Counted from the first letter of the stretch, positions 30,531-41,123 are shown. The stretch: 64,000 nt of DNA from Halomonas sp. SpR8 (GCF_031010195.1 NZ_JAUAMC010000003.1:62001-126000), one strand, 5' to 3'. Made by a program: numbers and translations. The notes: generated from the sequence alone by a model not told the origin.

Positions 30531-32021
30531 TTAAAGGTTGTCTAACCCGCGCTCCGCCATGGCAACGGCGCGGAAAATAGCCCGTCCTTTGTTGAGCGTT
30601 TCCTGCCACTCCATTTCGGGTACCGAATCGGCCACAATGCCCGCCCCGGCCTGGACGTGGAGCTGTCCGTCTTTGATGACCGCAGTGCGAATCGCAATAG
30701 CGGTATCCATATTGCCATGCCAGGAGAGATAGCCCACTGCCCCGGAGTAGATACCACGTTTGACTGGCTCTACTTCATCGATAATTTCCAACGCCCGAAT
30801 TTTAGGCGCTCCCGATACCGTACCGGCGGGGAAAGTCGCCCGCAGCGCGTCCATCGCGGTTAAGCCCGGCTTCAGCCTGCCGGTCACGTTGGAGACGATA
30901 TGCATTACGTGTGAGTAGCGCTCAACGACCATCTGATCAGTGACTTCAACGCTGCCGGTTTGGCAAATTCGCCCTACGTCATTGCGCCCCAAATCGATCA
31001 GCATCAGGTGCTCGGCTAGCTCTTTCGGGTCGGCGAGCAAATCCGCTTCCAGGGCATCGTCTTCTTCCTGGGTTTTACCCCGTTTACGCGTGCCTGCAAT
31101 GGGTCGCACAGTGACTTCGCCCTCTTCCATGCGGGTCAGAATCTCTGGCGAAGAGCCCACCACATGGTGGTCCCCCAAGTTAAAGAAAAACATATACGGC
31201 GACGGATTCAAGCTGCGCAATGCGCGGTAGAGATCTAGCGGTGACGCCTGATAAGGAATCGACATACGCTGAGAGGGCACGCACTGCATGATGTCTCCCG
31301 CTAGCACGTACTCTTTGATTTTATCGACGGCAGCTTTAAACCCTTGCTCGGTAAAACCTGAGTTAAAGTCGCTCTCCTCCACAGGCTGACGGCCGCTGCC
31401 AGCATTATTGGGGCTGATATGCGCTTCGCGCAGGCGGGTCTCAAGGTGTTTCAAATGCGCCTGGCCGCGCTCAAGGGCATCTGATTGCGCAGGATCTACG
31501 TGGGTCCAGATCGTTAACCGCCCGGAAAGGTTATCGAACACCACAAAGTCATTGCACACCATCAGCAGGATATCGGGCACGTTAAGCTGATCGGGCTTAT
31601 CCGCCCCGCCACGCAGGCGCGGTTCTATATAGCGAATAGTGTCATAACCGAAGTAACCGACTAACCCCCCGTCGAAACGCGGCTGATCATCTAATTTGGG
31701 CACTTTGAATCGGCTTTGGAATTTCTCAATCCACGCCAGCGGGTCGTCCACTTCGGTGTCCCCGACAGTTTCGCCCTCTTTGATATGACGAACCGTAAAG
31801 CCGCGCACTTCGATACGCTCATGGCTGGGCAGCCCAATCATTGAGTAGCGACCCCACTTTTCACCGCCCTGCACGGACTCAAACAAGAACGTCCAGGGGG
31901 TGTTGGCTAACTTCAAGTAGGTAGAAAGCGGCGTATCGAGATCAGCGAGCACATCACGCGAAACAGGAATTCGGTTGTAGCCTGCCTGGCTAAGCTCGTG
32001 AAAATATTCCGGGGCCATCAT
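30531..32021 (-). CDS. trpE: Anthranilate synthase component I
   Basis: A 496-residue TrpE converting chorismate plus ammonia to anthranilate. The N-terminal domain carries the tryptophan feedback site, [17 protein letters not shown], a LLES-type motif with Phe in place of the second Leu. The chorismate-binding domain includes [46 protein letters not shown] and [10 protein letters not shown]. Its ATG overlaps the gph stop by 1 nt (TAATG), so the two are coupled. It is convergent with the metal-binding-protein gene, 13 bp away. Confidence 0.97.
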   Translation of the reverse strand: MMAPEYFHELSQAGYNRIPVSRDVLADLDTPLSTYLKLANTPWTFLFESVQGGEKWGRYSMIGLPSHERIEVRGFTVRHIKEGETVGDTEVDDPLAWIEKFQSRFKVPKLDDQPRFDGGLVGYFGYDTIRYIEPRLRGGADKPDQLNVPDILLMVCNDFVVFDNLSGRLTIWTHVDPAQSDALERGQAHLKHLETRLREAHISPNNAGSGRQPVEESDFNSGFTEQGFKAAVDKIKEYVLAGDIMQCVPSQRMSIPYQASPLDLYRALRSLNPSPYMFFFNLGDHHVVGSSPEILTRMEEGEVTVRPIAGTRKRGKTQEEDDALEADLLADPKELAEHLMLIDLGRNDVGRICQTGSVEVTDQMVVERYSHVMHIVSNVTGRLKPGLTAMDALRATFPAGTVSGAPKIRALEIIDEVEPVKRGIYSGAVGYLSWHGNMDTAIAIRTAVIKDGQLHVQAGAGIVADSVPEMEWQETLNKGRAIFRAVAMAERGLDNL

Positions 32022-32740
32022 TAAGCAGTCCTTGTCGCCTGGGGTGCCGTCATCAGTAGTTCGGTTAACGAGGTAAGCACTTGGTCGGGGTCACTCTCTT
32101 CAATGGGTTCGCCATGGTTATAACCGTAGGTTAACGCCAATGTGGCAAACCCTGCCGCTTTTCCAGCAGCGATATCATGACGCGAATCACCGACCATGAC
32201 ACACTCAGCGGGCGACATTTGGCATACCTTGGCAGCGTGCAACAGTGGCAAAGGATGGGGCTTTTTTTCGGCTAGCGAATCACCGCCTATCCACAGGGTA
32301 AAGTATTCCAGCAATTTGAAATGACTCAATAGCGGCTCAATAAAGCGCTCCGGCTTGTTGGTGATCAACACAAGTGTCAAGCCGTAGGTATGCAGCTCCA
32401 GGAGAGCTTGTTGAACCCCGGGGTAAAGAGCCGTCAGGGTACTGGGCGCCGCGCCATAGTGCGACATAAAGGCGTTATAGGCGCGCTCTTGAAGCTCAGC
32501 CTCAGGGGCAGCTTTTATGGCCCAGGTGAGGGCTCTCTCGACAAGCACAGGCGCGCCATTGCCCACCCAGTCACGCACCTCTAATTCACTCGGTTGGGGC
32601 AGCCCCAGCTCATTTAATGTAAGCGACACCGCGGCGGCAAGATCCGGCACGGAATCAATCAGCGTTCCATCCAAGTCGAACGCAATTAGCCGTTTGTCCT
32701 TTAATGCTGAATGTAGTGCCGGATAGTGTATTGAATGCAC
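32021..32740 (-). CDS. gph: Phosphoglycolate phosphatase
   Basis: A 239-residue HAD-superfamily hydrolase that dephosphorylates 2-phosphoglycolate. Motif I is [15 protein letters not shown], motif II is in [10 protein letters not shown], and motif III/IV is [10 protein letters not shown] with [18 protein letters not shown]. The start chosen is a GTG ([10 protein letters not shown]) because AAGGGG lies 9 bp upstream; the frame is open to a TTG at 32788 but that start has no good ribosome site. It is coupled to trpE by a 1-nt overlap, the usual gph-trpE order of pseudomonad-like genomes. Confidence 0.9.
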   Translation of the reverse strand: MHSIHYPALHSALKDKRLIAFDLDGTLIDSVPDLAAAVSLTLNELGLPQPSELEVRDWVGNGAPVLVERALTWAIKAAPEAELQERAYNAFMSHYGAAPSTLTALYPGVQQALLELHTYGLTLVLITNKPERFIEPLLSHFKLLEYFTLWIGGDSLAEKKPHPLPLLHAAKVCQMSPAECVMVGDSRHDIAAGKAAGFATLALTYGYNHGEPIEESDPDQVLTSLTELLMTAPQATRTA

Positions 32741-32976
32741 TTTTAATAGCCCCTTTTTTGCTGCATCGCTGATGGAGCGCCTTTTCAACCATCGTTTTCA
32801 ACCCTCGTGGCGTCTTCGGCCTTTACGATGACTTTGCAAAATAGTCGCTCACAATAGCTTTTGCGCTAGCCCTTTGCATAAAGCCACCATCTTACCTGCT
32901 CAAGCCAATCTTTCGCATTAGTCATATGCGTTAGAACCTTCTATGCTAGGGCTAATTTTGTTCAGGAGGTAGTGAT

Positions 32977-34275
32977 ATGCCCACTCCCAGAATCGTGATT
33001 GTTGGCGGCGGCGCGGGCGGCTTAGCCCTTGCCACGCGATTAGGCCACACGTTAGGGAAGCGCAAACGCGCAGAAATTGTGCTGCTGGATCGCGATACCA
33101 CCCATGTTTGGAAACCGCTGCTCCACGAACTGGCCACCGGAGTGCTGAATTCCAGCATGGACGAGGTGGATCTTCGCGGGCACTCGTCTGCTCACTTCTA
33201 CCGCTATCAACGCGGCTCGCTAACCGGCATCAATCGCGAGCAGCAGACGCTGCAATTAGCGCCGATCCATGATGAAGATGGGCAAGAAGTGCTGCCCGCC
33301 CGGGAGCTTGCCTATGACTACTTGGTCATGGCGCTAGGCAGCGTTTCCAACGATTTTGGCACGCCCGGTGTCACGGAGCACTGCCACTTTATCGACTCAC
33401 CCGAACAGGCCAAGGCGTTCCAGCGCGATATGATCAACACCTTTCTGCGCTATACCGACCCTAACCTGCGCCAGCATGCTCAATTAACGATTGGCATCGT
33501 CGGCGGCGGTGCGACAGGGGTAGAGCTTGCTGCTGAACTGTTTGATGCGTCGCGTATGCTCAACGCCTACGGCGTGACGGCGGAAGACCACCAAACGATT
33601 AGCGTCCATTTGATTGAAGCCGCCCCTCGCCTACTCCCTGGGCTCTCCGAGCGCATTAGTCAAACCGTCAAAACAGAACTTGAGAGCTTGGGCGTGACCG
33701 TTCACACCGATACCGCCATTAAGGAAGCCCAGGCACATCAGCTGATCACCGGTGGCGATGAAGTGATCAAGACCGATATCAACGTGTGGGCAGCGGGGAT
33801 TAAAGCGCCGCCATTTTTGGCGGGGCTAGGCCTGACGACGAACAAGAAAAACCAAATTGAAGTCAACAGGACCCTGCAAAGCGTCGATGATGAGAAGGTG
33901 TTCGCCCTGGGCGACTGCGCCAGTTGCCCAATGGGAGAGGATAGCACCGTGCCGCCTCGCGCCCAGGCTGCTCACCAGCAGGCTAAGCTGCTGGCCAAAA
34001 ATCTGGTCAACCAACTGGAAGGCAAACCGCTCGCCGATTTCCGTTACCGCGATCACGGCTCGCTGGTATCGCTGGCCCGCTTTGACGCGGTGGGCAATTT
34101 AATGCGTAGCTCCGCCTCCAAGGGGCTGTTTCTAGAGGGCTGGCTGGCTCGTCAAGCCTATGCATCGCTCTACCGCATGCACCAGCTCTCTATTCATGGG
34201 GCGCCGAAGACGGGGCTAGCGTGGCTGGTCGATAAGCTTAATCGTTACTTAAAACCGCGCATGAAGCTTCACTAA
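32977..34275 (+). CDS. ndh: Type II NADH dehydrogenase (NDH-2)
   Basis: A 432-residue membrane-associated flavoprotein that passes electrons from NADH to quinone without proton pumping. The FAD-binding Rossmann motif IVIVGGGAGGLALATRLG lies at residues 6-23. The second, NADH-binding Rossmann motif is IGIVGGGATGVELAAEL near 175. FALGDCASCPMG is the C-terminal FAD motif, and an amphipathic basic C-terminus (KLNRYLKPRMKLH) is the usual membrane anchor. It stands alone on the plus strand between gph and rpe, splitting a gene order that is contiguous in many pseudomonads. Confidence 0.93.
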   Translation: MPTPRIVIVGGGAGGLALATRLGHTLGKRKRAEIVLLDRDTTHVWKPLLHELATGVLNSSMDEVDLRGHSSAHFYRYQRGSLTGINREQQTLQLAPIHDEDGQEVLPARELAYDYLVMALGSVSNDFGTPGVTEHCHFIDSPEQAKAFQRDMINTFLRYTDPNLRQHAQLTIGIVGGGATGVELAAELFDASRMLNAYGVTAEDHQTISVHLIEAAPRLLPGLSERISQTVKTELESLGVTVHTDTAIKEAQAHQLITGGDEVIKTDINVWAAGIKAPPFLAGLGLTTNKKNQIEVNRTLQSVDDEKVFALGDCASCPMGEDSTVPPRAQAAHQQAKLLAKNLVNQLEGKPLADFRYRDHGSLVSLARFDAVGNLMRSSASKGLFLEGWLARQAYASLYRMHQLSIHGAPKTGLAWLVDKLNRYLKPRMKLH

Positions 34276-34289
34276 ACGACACTTACCCT

Positions 34290-34982
34290 TTACTTGGCCA
34301 GCGCCGCACGCATCTGCTTGATCACCGTGTCATAGCCGTGCGGGTCGCTGGCTTGGTGAGCGCTAAAAATGGCGGATCCGGCCACAAAGGTATCGGCGCC
34401 CGCAGCGGCGATCTCACCGATGTTATCCACCTTCACTCCACCGTCGATCTCCAGACGAACCGGACGTCCAGAGGCATCAATGCGCGCCCGCGCTTCGCGT
34501 AGCTTGTTCAGTGTGCCGGGGATAAACGACTGCCCACCAAAGCCGGGGTTGACGCTCATCAGCAGCACCATATCAACTTTATCCATCACATAGTCGAGGT
34601 AGGAGAGCGGCGTGGCTGGGTTAAACACTAATCCGGCTTTACACCCGCCATCACGAATCAATTGAAGCGAGCGGTCTATGTGTTCAGAGGCTTCTGGGTG
34701 AAAGGTAATGTAGCTGGCGCCTGCCTCAATAAAGTCACTGATCATACGGTCTACCGGCTTGACCATTAGATGCACATCAATCGGCGCGGTGACGCCGTGC
34801 TGGCGCAGCGCTTTGCATACCATGGGGCCAATGGTGAGGTTGGGCACATAGTGATTGTCCATGACATCGAAATGCACTACATCCGCGCCAGCCGCCAGCA
34901 CGTTGTCGACTTCCTCGCCAAGCCGCGCAAAGTTAGCGGAAAGAATAGAGGGAGCAATCAAAAAGTCCTGCGCAGCGGTCAT
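34290..34982 (-). CDS. rpe: Ribulose-phosphate 3-epimerase
   Basis: A 230-residue TIM-barrel enzyme interconverting ribulose 5-phosphate and xylulose 5-phosphate in the pentose phosphate pathway. Motifs are [35 protein letters not shown] (metal-binding His/Asp), [23 protein letters not shown] and [11 protein letters not shown]. Standard length. It ends 14 bp after the ndh stop (convergent). It is the expected first member of an rpe-gph-trpE series, here interrupted by ndh. Confidence 0.97.
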   Translation of the reverse strand: MTAAQDFLIAPSILSANFARLGEEVDNVLAAGADVVHFDVMDNHYVPNLTIGPMVCKALRQHGVTAPIDVHLMVKPVDRMISDFIEAGASYITFHPEASEHIDRSLQLIRDGGCKAGLVFNPATPLSYLDYVMDKVDMVLLMSVNPGFGGQSFIPGTLNKLREARARIDASGRPVRLEIDGGVKVDNIGEIAAAGADTFVAGSAIFSAHQASDPHGYDTVIKQMRAALAK

Positions 34983-35084
34983 AACAGGTTCCTAGATTAA
35001 CAGGGGAATGAGTTCGCTATATTACCAGAGCCACCTGCCAAGCCCCATCACTTACATGCCTTTACATTGGGCATCTACGCACAC

Positions 35085-35107
35085 TTATATTCTCAAATAG
35101 AATATAA
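35085..35107. promoter_or_regulatory. Inverted repeat upstream of the sulfate-binding protein gene (candidate CysB site)
   Basis: TTATATTCT (35085-35093) and AGAATATAA (35099-35107) are perfect inverted copies with a 5-bp gap, about 85 bp before the sbp start. The right arm with its flank (AATATAAAA) recurs upstream of cysH together with TATAT at a similar distance. Position fits an activator site. CysB as the protein is inferred from the genes controlled. Confidence 0.5.
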
Positions 35108-35191
35108 AACATAATTGTAATTCCACATTGATAGATTTAACCTTGCCAATATTGCGATAAAACGCGCTTACTCTTTTGAAGGAACTAGCTT

Positions 35192-36202
35192 ATGACACTA
35201 CCGACCATTTTCCGCCGCAGCCTGATTGCACTTGCCTTAGGCGTCACAGTGAGCAGCCCCGCCGCTGCTCAAGAGCGTGAACTGCTCAACTCATCCTACG
35301 ATATTGCTCGCGAGCTGTTTGCGGCGATCAATCCCGAGTTTCAAGCTTGGTGGCAAGAAGAGCATGGTGAAGAGATTGAGATCAGCCAGTCTCACGGCGG
35401 CTCCTCTGCCCAAGCGCGCGCCATCTTGCAGGGCCTGCGTGCCGATGTGGTGACCTTTAATCAGGTGACCGATGTGCAGGTACTCGCCGATGCAGGGCTG
35501 GTAGCCGAAGATTGGCAGGATGCGTTTGAGAACAACGCCTCGCCCTACTACTCCACCACTGCCTTCCTAGTGCGTAAAGGCAATCCCAAAGGTATCGAGA
35601 GCTGGGACGACCTGGTTAAAGAAGATGTGGAGATGGTGTTCCCCAACCCCAAAACCTCGGGTAATGGTCGCTACACCTACTTAGCCGCCTGGGGCTTTGC
35701 CGAAAATGAGTTCGACGGTGATGAAGAGAAAATCGAAGAGTTTATGCGCACCTTCTTGGCCAACGTAGCGGTATTTGATACCGGCGGCCGTGGGGCGACC
35801 ACCAGCTTTATCGAGCGTGAAATTGGCGATGTGCTGATTAGCTTCGAGTCGGAAGTCAACAATATTCGCAGCGAATACGGTAGCGATGCTTACGAAGTAA
35901 TTGTGCCGCCCGTTAGTATTCTGGCCGAGTTCCCGGTAGCGGTTGTCGGCGAAAACGCTGAACGCAACGGTAACAGCGATTTGGCCCAGAGCTATCTTGA
36001 ATACCTCTATACCGAAGAGACCCAGCGTCTGCTGGCAGGCTTCAACTACCGAGTCCATAACGAAACCGTGGTCGAAGAGTTCGCTGATCACTTCCCGGAA
36101 ACCGAACTGCTTGAAGTTGACGAAGTGTTCGGCAGTTGGGACGAGGCCATGAAGACCCACTTTGAAGGTGGCGCTCTTCTCGACCAGCTACAGCGTCGCT
36201 AA
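35192..36202 (+). CDS. sbp: Sulfate/thiosulfate ABC transporter substrate-binding protein
   Basis: A 336-residue periplasmic protein with a signal peptide ([16 protein letters not shown], cleavage near AAA-QE). The start of the mature protein, [20 protein letters not shown], and the segments [45 protein letters not shown] and [21 protein letters not shown] are typical of Sbp/CysP. It captures sulfate or thiosulfate for the CysTWA importer encoded directly downstream. The Sbp versus CysP distinction is not firm from sequence. GAAGGAACT precedes the ATG. Confidence 0.94.
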   Translation: MTLPTIFRRSLIALALGVTVSSPAAAQERELLNSSYDIARELFAAINPEFQAWWQEEHGEEIEISQSHGGSSAQARAILQGLRADVVTFNQVTDVQVLADAGLVAEDWQDAFENNASPYYSTTAFLVRKGNPKGIESWDDLVKEDVEMVFPNPKTSGNGRYTYLAAWGFAENEFDGDEEKIEEFMRTFLANVAVFDTGGRGATTSFIEREIGDVLISFESEVNNIRSEYGSDAYEVIVPPVSILAEFPVAVVGENAERNGNSDLAQSYLEYLYTEETQRLLAGFNYRVHNETVVEEFADHFPETELLEVDEVFGSWDEAMKTHFEGGALLDQLQRR

Positions 36203-36228
36203 TATTCACTTATGAGCCAGCCTGAACC

Positions 36229-37083
36229 ATGAGTCAACTAGCCACCTGGCGAACCGGCAGCACCCGCGTGCTGCCGGGTTTTGGCCTTTCTATGGGTATC
36301 AGCGTACTGTTTATCTCGCTGGTACTGCTGCTGCCGATTACCGGACTATTTGGCCAGTTAGCAGGGCTTAGCCTTGCCGAGTACTGGGCGATCATTACCG
36401 AAGGTCGCGTCGTGGCCAGTTATATGGTCACCATCGGCGCGGCGGCAGTGGCCGCCATCATTAATGCTATCTTTGGGCTGTTACTGGCGTGGGTATTGGT
36501 GCGCTATGAATTCCCCGGAAAACGGCTGCTCGACGCGCTGATGGATCTACCCTTCGCGCTGCCCACTGCCGTGGCAGGCATTACGTTGGCAACGCTTTAC
36601 GCCAGCAGCGGTTGGATGGGTGGATTGCTGGAGCCGCTTGGCTTCCAAGTCGCTTACACCTGGGTGGGTATTGCCCTGGCCATGGCCTTTACCAGCATTC
36701 CATTTGTCGTACGCACGGTGCAGCCGGTGCTAGAGGATTTGCCTATTGAGGTCGATGAAGCCGCCATGTCGCTGGGGGCTACCGATGGTGTCGCCTTCCG
36801 CCGCGTTATCCTACCGCACATCTGGCCCGCCCTAGTGACCGGCACCGGACTCGCGTTTGTGCGCTCGTTAGGCGAGTTCGGTGCGATTATCTTTATCGCT
36901 GGCAATATGCCTTACGAAACGGAGATCACCGCGCTGATGATCTTCGTCAAGCTACAGGAGTATGACTATGCCGGGGCATCGGCGATTGCCTCGGTAGTGC
37001 TGTTTGTCTCCCTGGCACTGCTACTGGCGATCAACATTTGGCAGGGCCGCTTTGTGCGCCGCCTGCATGGAGGTAAGGGGTAA
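36229..37083 (+). CDS. cysT: Sulfate ABC transporter permease CysT (CysU)
   Basis: A 284-residue inner-membrane permease with about six hydrophobic segments. The binding-protein-dependent transport signature is DEAAMSLGATDGVAFRRVILP (EAA loop, about residues 170-195). It starts 26 bp after the sbp stop and shares one base with cysW (TAATG at 37080-37084). With CysW it forms the channel of the sulfate importer. FPFALPTAV-type text (DLPFALPTAVAGITL) places it with CysT rather than molybdate permeases. Confidence 0.94.
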   Translation: MSQLATWRTGSTRVLPGFGLSMGISVLFISLVLLLPITGLFGQLAGLSLAEYWAIITEGRVVASYMVTIGAAAVAAIINAIFGLLLAWVLVRYEFPGKRLLDALMDLPFALPTAVAGITLATLYASSGWMGGLLEPLGFQVAYTWVGIALAMAFTSIPFVVRTVQPVLEDLPIEVDEAAMSLGATDGVAFRRVILPHIWPALVTGTGLAFVRSLGEFGAIIFIAGNMPYETEITALMIFVKLQEYDYAGASAIASVVLFVSLALLLAINIWQGRFVRRLHGGKG

Positions 37084-37910
37084 TGCGTCGAATTGGTGAT
37101 GCGCCGCTTATCCGGCGCCTGCTGATAGGTGTCGCCCTGGTGCTGTCAGCGCTGTTCTTGCTGCTGCCGCTAGTGGCTATTTTTGCCCAGGCGTTTTCCC
37201 AGGGCGTTATGGTCTTCTGGGCTAACGTCAGTGATACTTTTACCCTACATGCAATTGGCTTAACGCTGGTGATTGCGCTGTTAACCATTCCGGTGTGCTT
37301 GGTATTCGGCGTTGCCTTGGCGTGGCTGGTCACGCGGTTCAGCTTTCCAGGCCGACGCATTCTGCAAACGCTGATCGATATTCCGTTTGCGGTCTCCCCG
37401 GTTGTTGCTGGCCTTATCTATTTACTGCTATATGGCCGCAACGGCTGGATTGGCGGATGGCTGGATAGCTACGATATCCAACTAATGTTCTCCTGGCCGG
37501 GTATTTTAATGGTGACCATCTTTGTTACCTGCCCCTTTGTTGCCCGCGAACTGATTCCGCTGATGCAGGCGCAAGGCTCTCGTGAAGAGGAAGCCGCTGT
37601 GACGCTGGGTGCCTCAGGCTGGACGACCTTTCGTCGCGTCACGCTGCCCAACATTCGTTGGGCGTTACTGTATGGCGTGATTCTTACTAACGCCCGCGCA
37701 GTGGGAGAATTTGGTGCCGTATCAGTGGTCTCCGGCGCTATTCGTGGCAAGACCAATACGCTACCCCTGCACCTTGAGCAGCTTTACCAGGATTATAACG
37801 CCGTCGGGGCGTTTGCCTGCGCGGCCCTACTCGCATTGATTGCCCTACTGACGCTCGCCGCCAAGGCCGGGCTGGAATGGCGCGCAGCGCAACGGGAGGC
37901 ATTTGCATGA
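37083..37910 (+). CDS. cysW: Sulfate ABC transporter permease CysW
   Basis: A 275-residue permease paralogous to CysT. It has six predicted membrane spans, the EAA loop [21 protein letters not shown], the block [20 protein letters not shown], and the C-terminal [28 protein letters not shown] that is characteristic of CysW. Its start overlaps the cysT stop by 1 nt and its stop overlaps the cysA start by 4 nt, so the operon is tightly coupled. Confidence 0.95.
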   Translation: MRRIGDAPLIRRLLIGVALVLSALFLLLPLVAIFAQAFSQGVMVFWANVSDTFTLHAIGLTLVIALLTIPVCLVFGVALAWLVTRFSFPGRRILQTLIDIPFAVSPVVAGLIYLLLYGRNGWIGGWLDSYDIQLMFSWPGILMVTIFVTCPFVARELIPLMQAQGSREEEAAVTLGASGWTTFRRVTLPNIRWALLYGVILTNARAVGEFGAVSVVSGAIRGKTNTLPLHLEQLYQDYNAVGAFACAALLALIALLTLAAKAGLEWRAAQREAFA

Positions 37911-39001
37911 GCATTCATTTACACAACATCGCTAAGCACTTCGGCACTACCCAGGCGTTAGAGCCGATCAATCTGGATATTCACGAAGGCGAGTTGGTAG
38001 GTCTACTCGGCCCTTCGGGGTCGGGCAAAACCACCCTGCTGCGAATCATTGCGGGCCTGGAAAATGCTGACCGCTCTCCTCAGCCGGGTAAGATCCTGTT
38101 TGGTGACCGCGACGTGACCAATATGCATGTTCGCGATCGCCGCATTGGCTTTGTTTTCCAGCACTACGCGCTGTTCCGCCATATGAGCGTTTACGACAAC
38201 GTGGCCTTTGGGCTGACCGTGCTCTCGCGCAAGCGTCGCCCCAGCAGCGGCGAGATCCGCTCTCGTGTATTTAGGCTGCTGGAAATGGTTAAGTTGGAGC
38301 ACCTTGCCAACCGCTACCCTGCTCAGCTTTCAGGCGGCCAGCAGCAGCGGGTCTCGCTGGCACGCGCCTTGGCCGTAGAGCCGGAAGTACTGCTGCTGGA
38401 CGAGCCATTTGGCGCCCTGGATGCAAAAGTGCGCCAGGAGCTACGCCGCTGGTTACGCCACCTTCACGATGAATTCAACTTTACCAGCGTGTTTGTGACC
38501 CACGACCAGGAAGAGGCGCTGGAGTTATCTGACCGCGTGGTGGTAATGAGCAACGGTCGCATTGAGCAGATCGACACCCCCGATGAGCTCTACCGCACGC
38601 CCAAAAATCGCTTTGTGTTTGAGTTTTTAGGCGATGTGAACCATCTCGAAGGCAACGTAAGCAGCGGCGTTTTAACCTGCGGAGATGCCTATTGGCACGT
38701 TGATCTGCCCGACGGCCATCAAGAGCTACTGCTACGCCCCCATGAAGTGAGGCTAACCGAGCAGCCCACTGCTGAAAGTCACCTACCGGTCACGATCACA
38801 GCAATCTCGCCAGTGGGTGCCGAAGTGCGCGTGGAGCTGGAGGCCGATTGGCTCGCTCAGCCGTGGCTAGCCACCGTGCGACACACGGACTTCGAACACC
38901 TGGCGCTACAACGTGGACAGCGCTTATTCGCCCATCCGCGCCACTGGCGGCGTTTTCCCAAGGTAGAAACAGAAGCGGCGGAACAAACCCGCGTTGCTTA
39001 G
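37907..39001 (+). CDS. cysA: Sulfate ABC transporter ATP-binding protein CysA
   Basis: A 364-residue ATPase. It starts at the ATG overlapping the cysW stop (ATGA) with GGGAGG 7 bp upstream; an in-frame ATG at 37877 lies inside cysW and is rejected. Motifs are Walker [11 protein letters not shown]-loop [17 protein letters not shown], signature [16 protein letters not shown], Walker [14 protein letters not shown] and H-loop [12 protein letters not shown]-terminal TOBE-like regulatory domain covers about 245-350 ([13 protein letters not shown]). It energises the CysTW channel. A terminator follows. Confidence 0.96.
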   Translation: MSIHLHNIAKHFGTTQALEPINLDIHEGELVGLLGPSGSGKTTLLRIIAGLENADRSPQPGKILFGDRDVTNMHVRDRRIGFVFQHYALFRHMSVYDNVAFGLTVLSRKRRPSSGEIRSRVFRLLEMVKLEHLANRYPAQLSGGQQQRVSLARALAVEPEVLLLDEPFGALDAKVRQELRRWLRHLHDEFNFTSVFVTHDQEEALELSDRVVVMSNGRIEQIDTPDELYRTPKNRFVFEFLGDVNHLEGNVSSGVLTCGDAYWHVDLPDGHQELLLRPHEVRLTEQPTAESHLPVTITAISPVGAEVRVELEADWLAQPWLATVRHTDFEHLALQRGQRLFAHPRHWRRFPKVETEAAEQTRVA

Positions 39002-39017
39002 GAAAAAGCTGAGCACT

Positions 39018-39047
39018 GCCCCAGTAGCCAGTGCTGCTGGGGCTTTA
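39018..39047 (+). terminator. Intrinsic terminator after cysA
   Basis: GCCCCAG (39018-39024) pairs with CTGGGGC (39037-39043). The stem continues through a T-G wobble and AGC/GCT to a CAGT loop, and TTTA follows. It ends the sbp-cysTWA transcript 16 bp after the stop and may also serve the convergent AlkB-like gene. Confidence 0.75.
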
Positions 39048-39058
39048 GTCAGGTTAGC

Positions 39059-39667
39059 TCACAAGCGCATTTGCCTAAAAGTTAAGCTCACCCGTGGCTC
39101 AACATCTTTCTTGGTTTTTGGAAGACTGTGTAACCAATTTTTTTGGGTGCTGCCTTTCATAACCAGCAGACTACCGTGCTCTAACGTAAGCGAAACACTC
39201 TCCCCTGTTTGTCTATGTTTAAACGAAAACTTCCTTTCGCCGCCTAAGCTCAATGCCCCGATGACCCCATTCTCGACAAGGTCTTTCTCGCCATCACTGT
39301 GCCAACTCATACCTTCTTCGCCAGAGCTATAGAAATTGCCCAGGCACGAATTAAACCTCTCTCCACACTCACTCTCCACCCGCTGCTTAATCTCGCGCAG
39401 AAAATCCGGCCATACCAACGCCCTCTTGGTATACCCCGAGTAGGTATAAGAGACCGGCTTATCCGCGTACCAGACAATCTGTCGTTTAGTCACAATCTCT
39501 TTGCCGTAAATAAACGCGCGGTCATGCTCCCAGCTCAACTCGCTAATGCATTTATCTAAATACATTGCGGATGTGGCAGCATCCAAAATGCTCCCGTGGT
39601 AATAGACGTCCCCATCCCTTGGAAGCAGTTTGATCAACTTCATGTCGTCGTTTTCGAACAGATCCAT
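39059..39667 (-). CDS. AlkB-like 2-oxoglutarate/Fe(II) dioxygenase
   Basis: A 202-residue oxidative demethylase-like protein. The iron facial triad is in MSWHSDGEKDL (HxD) and a later His (QKNWLHSLPK). The 2-oxoglutarate-binding Arg is in EPRVSLTFRQMR (RxxxxxR pattern at the C-terminus), and PSYTYSGYTKRA-like text (PVSYTYSGYTKR) resembles the nucleotide-lid strands of AlkB homologues. It probably repairs alkylated bases in DNA or RNA; class resembles the ALKBH2/AlkB-2 type. Single gene, convergent with cysA. An alternative ATG at codon 9 exists. Confidence 0.88.
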   Translation of the reverse strand: MDLFENDDMKLIKLLPRDGDVYYHGSILDAATSAMYLDKCISELSWEHDRAFIYGKEIVTKRQIVWYADKPVSYTYSGYTKRALVWPDFLREIKQRVESECGERFNSCLGNFYSSGEEGMSWHSDGEKDLVENGVIGALSLGGERKFSFKHRQTGESVSLTLEHGSLLVMKGSTQKNWLHSLPKTKKDVEPRVSLTFRQMRL

Positions 39668-39831
39668 AGCAAAGTCTCTATCGTGCCCAGTGCGTAAAAC
39701 ATCGCTTGGTCATAGTCAAAAGCACAGTGAGGCAGAAAGCCCAGATTATCGTTAGTAATCGCATCGCTAGAACATACCGCCAACGCGCTACCCGCGTTAT
39801 ACTGGCGTTTTAGCCATAGCGGAGGAAGACC

Positions 39832-40425
39832 ATGCTTCGGCGTCACTTTTTACGGATTTCAGGTGTACTGCTTGCCAGTGCATGGCTTGCTGGTTGCGCC
39901 AGCCCCCAATACTTGCAGCTCAACCCCGAGCGCAGTGCACAGGTACCGCAAGTTGGCTCCGGCCAGCAGGTGACGGTCATTGCCCAGGATGGCCGCGAGA
40001 GCGACATTATTGGTAATCGTGCTGGCGGCGGCATGTCGACGGCACATATTACCGTTAGCAGCCACGAGCTGATTCCGCGTTTGCAGGAAGAGGCTGAACG
40101 CGCTGTACGAGATATGGGCTTCAACCCCACTACCGAGCAAGCTGAGGGACGCCCGAGTTTAACGCTGGAACTTGCTAGCCTGAACTATGCCCGCGGTGAC
40201 AGCGGCCAGCCTTTGGTGGACGAAGCGCGCCTTGAAGGGGTTTTCCGGGCTATCGCTCAAAACAAGGGCACCACCTATACCGGCACATACACTTCGCGTC
40301 GTACTCAGGGCTACGCTCTTAAACCCGATGCCGAAAGCAATGCTCGCATGCTGAGCGACCTACTTAGCGATGGCATGAATCGCGCCTTTAGCGATCCAGA
40401 GCTGGGCCGCCTACTCGCACGCTAA
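39832..40425 (+). CDS. YajG-family lipoprotein
   Basis: A 197-residue protein with a lipoprotein signal. MLRRHFLRISGVLLASAWLAGC ends in the lipobox LAGC, so Cys22 should be acylated. The following ASPQYLQLNPERSAQVPQVG, then VIAQDGRE, and later LTLELASLNYARG are typical of the YajG family. It is an outer-membrane-associated lipoprotein of unknown function. AGCGGAGGAAGACC precedes the ATG. No operon partner is apparent. In enterics yajG lies beside ampG, which is not seen here. Confidence 0.85.
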   Translation: MLRRHFLRISGVLLASAWLAGCASPQYLQLNPERSAQVPQVGSGQQVTVIAQDGRESDIIGNRAGGGMSTAHITVSSHELIPRLQEEAERAVRDMGFNPTTEQAEGRPSLTLELASLNYARGDSGQPLVDEARLEGVFRAIAQNKGTTYTGTYTSRRTQGYALKPDAESNARMLSDLLSDGMNRAFSDPELGRLLAR

Positions 40426-40490
40426 GGCCCCAGCTTCTAAGAAGCACCGCCGTTACGGGCCGCACCTTTTACGTTTGCAATGTTTCAAAT

Positions 40491-41123
40491 TTAAAGGCGC
40501 GGCCCGCGTCGTTCCAGCCCCCACACGCTTTCAGTTCTGCCGCGGTCATCGGGGGCCCCCTGTTCAAGAAAGGTCAGGGAGAAATTTGGCGTAAATAGCC
40601 TTTCAATCTCATTGGCGGGAACACTGTACGGCGGACCTACCTCACCTTCGCTATGCGACAAGCTGATCAATAAGCCTTTGGCACCAGGCGGCACTAGTTG
40701 GGCAAGGTGAAAAGCATAACGTTGACGGGTCGCAGGCGGCAGCGCAATCAGCGAGGCACGATCATAAAACGCGCCTATTTCAGCGGCCTGCTGAATATGC
40801 AGGTGAAAAAAGTCCCCACACCAGAGTTCAACACTGCCTTGGCGGGAAATATTGAACCCCGCCTGGCGATAACGCGATACTGAAGTGCTGCGCTGGGCCA
40901 AAAACTGCTCAATAGCTTCAGGGGCGAACTCAATCCCCAACACTGGATATCCCTCATCTGCCAGCCAGCGCATATCAAGGCTTTTGCCACACAATGGCAC
41001 TAGCACTTTAGTGCGTTTGGCAACGCCCAGCGTCTGCCAATGGCGCAGCAGCGCAGGGTGCGTCTGCTGCAGATGAAAGCCAATACGCCCCTCTTGCCAA
41101 CGCTTGCGCCACTGCTCACTCAT
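40491..41123 (-). CDS. tpm: Thiopurine S-methyltransferase
   Basis: A 210-residue SAM-dependent methyltransferase of the bacterial TPMT family. WRKRWQEGRIGFHLQQTHPALLRHW at the N-terminus, VLVPLCGKSLDMRWLADEGYPVLGIEFAPEA (SAM-binding motif I region), LWCGDFF and YDRASLIALPPATRQRYA are diagnostic. Members methylate thiopurines and in some bacteria selenite or tellurite derivatives. It is cytoplasmic. It is downstream of the SH3/coiled-coil gene on the same strand, 48 bp away. Confidence 0.95.
   Translation of the reverse strand: MSEQWRKRWQEGRIGFHLQQTHPALLRHWQTLGVAKRTKVLVPLCGKSLDMRWLADEGYPVLGIEFAPEAIEQFLAQRSTSVSRYRQAGFNISRQGSVELWCGDFFHLHIQQAAEIGAFYDRASLIALPPATRQRYAFHLAQLVPPGAKGLLISLSHSEGEVGPPYSVPANEIERLFTPNFSLTFLEQGAPDDRGRTESVWGLERRGPRL

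Noticed and set aside
39018..39043. Possible riboswitch after cysA
   Set aside because: It is a simple hairpin with a short T-rich tail in a terminator position, with no larger conserved fold.
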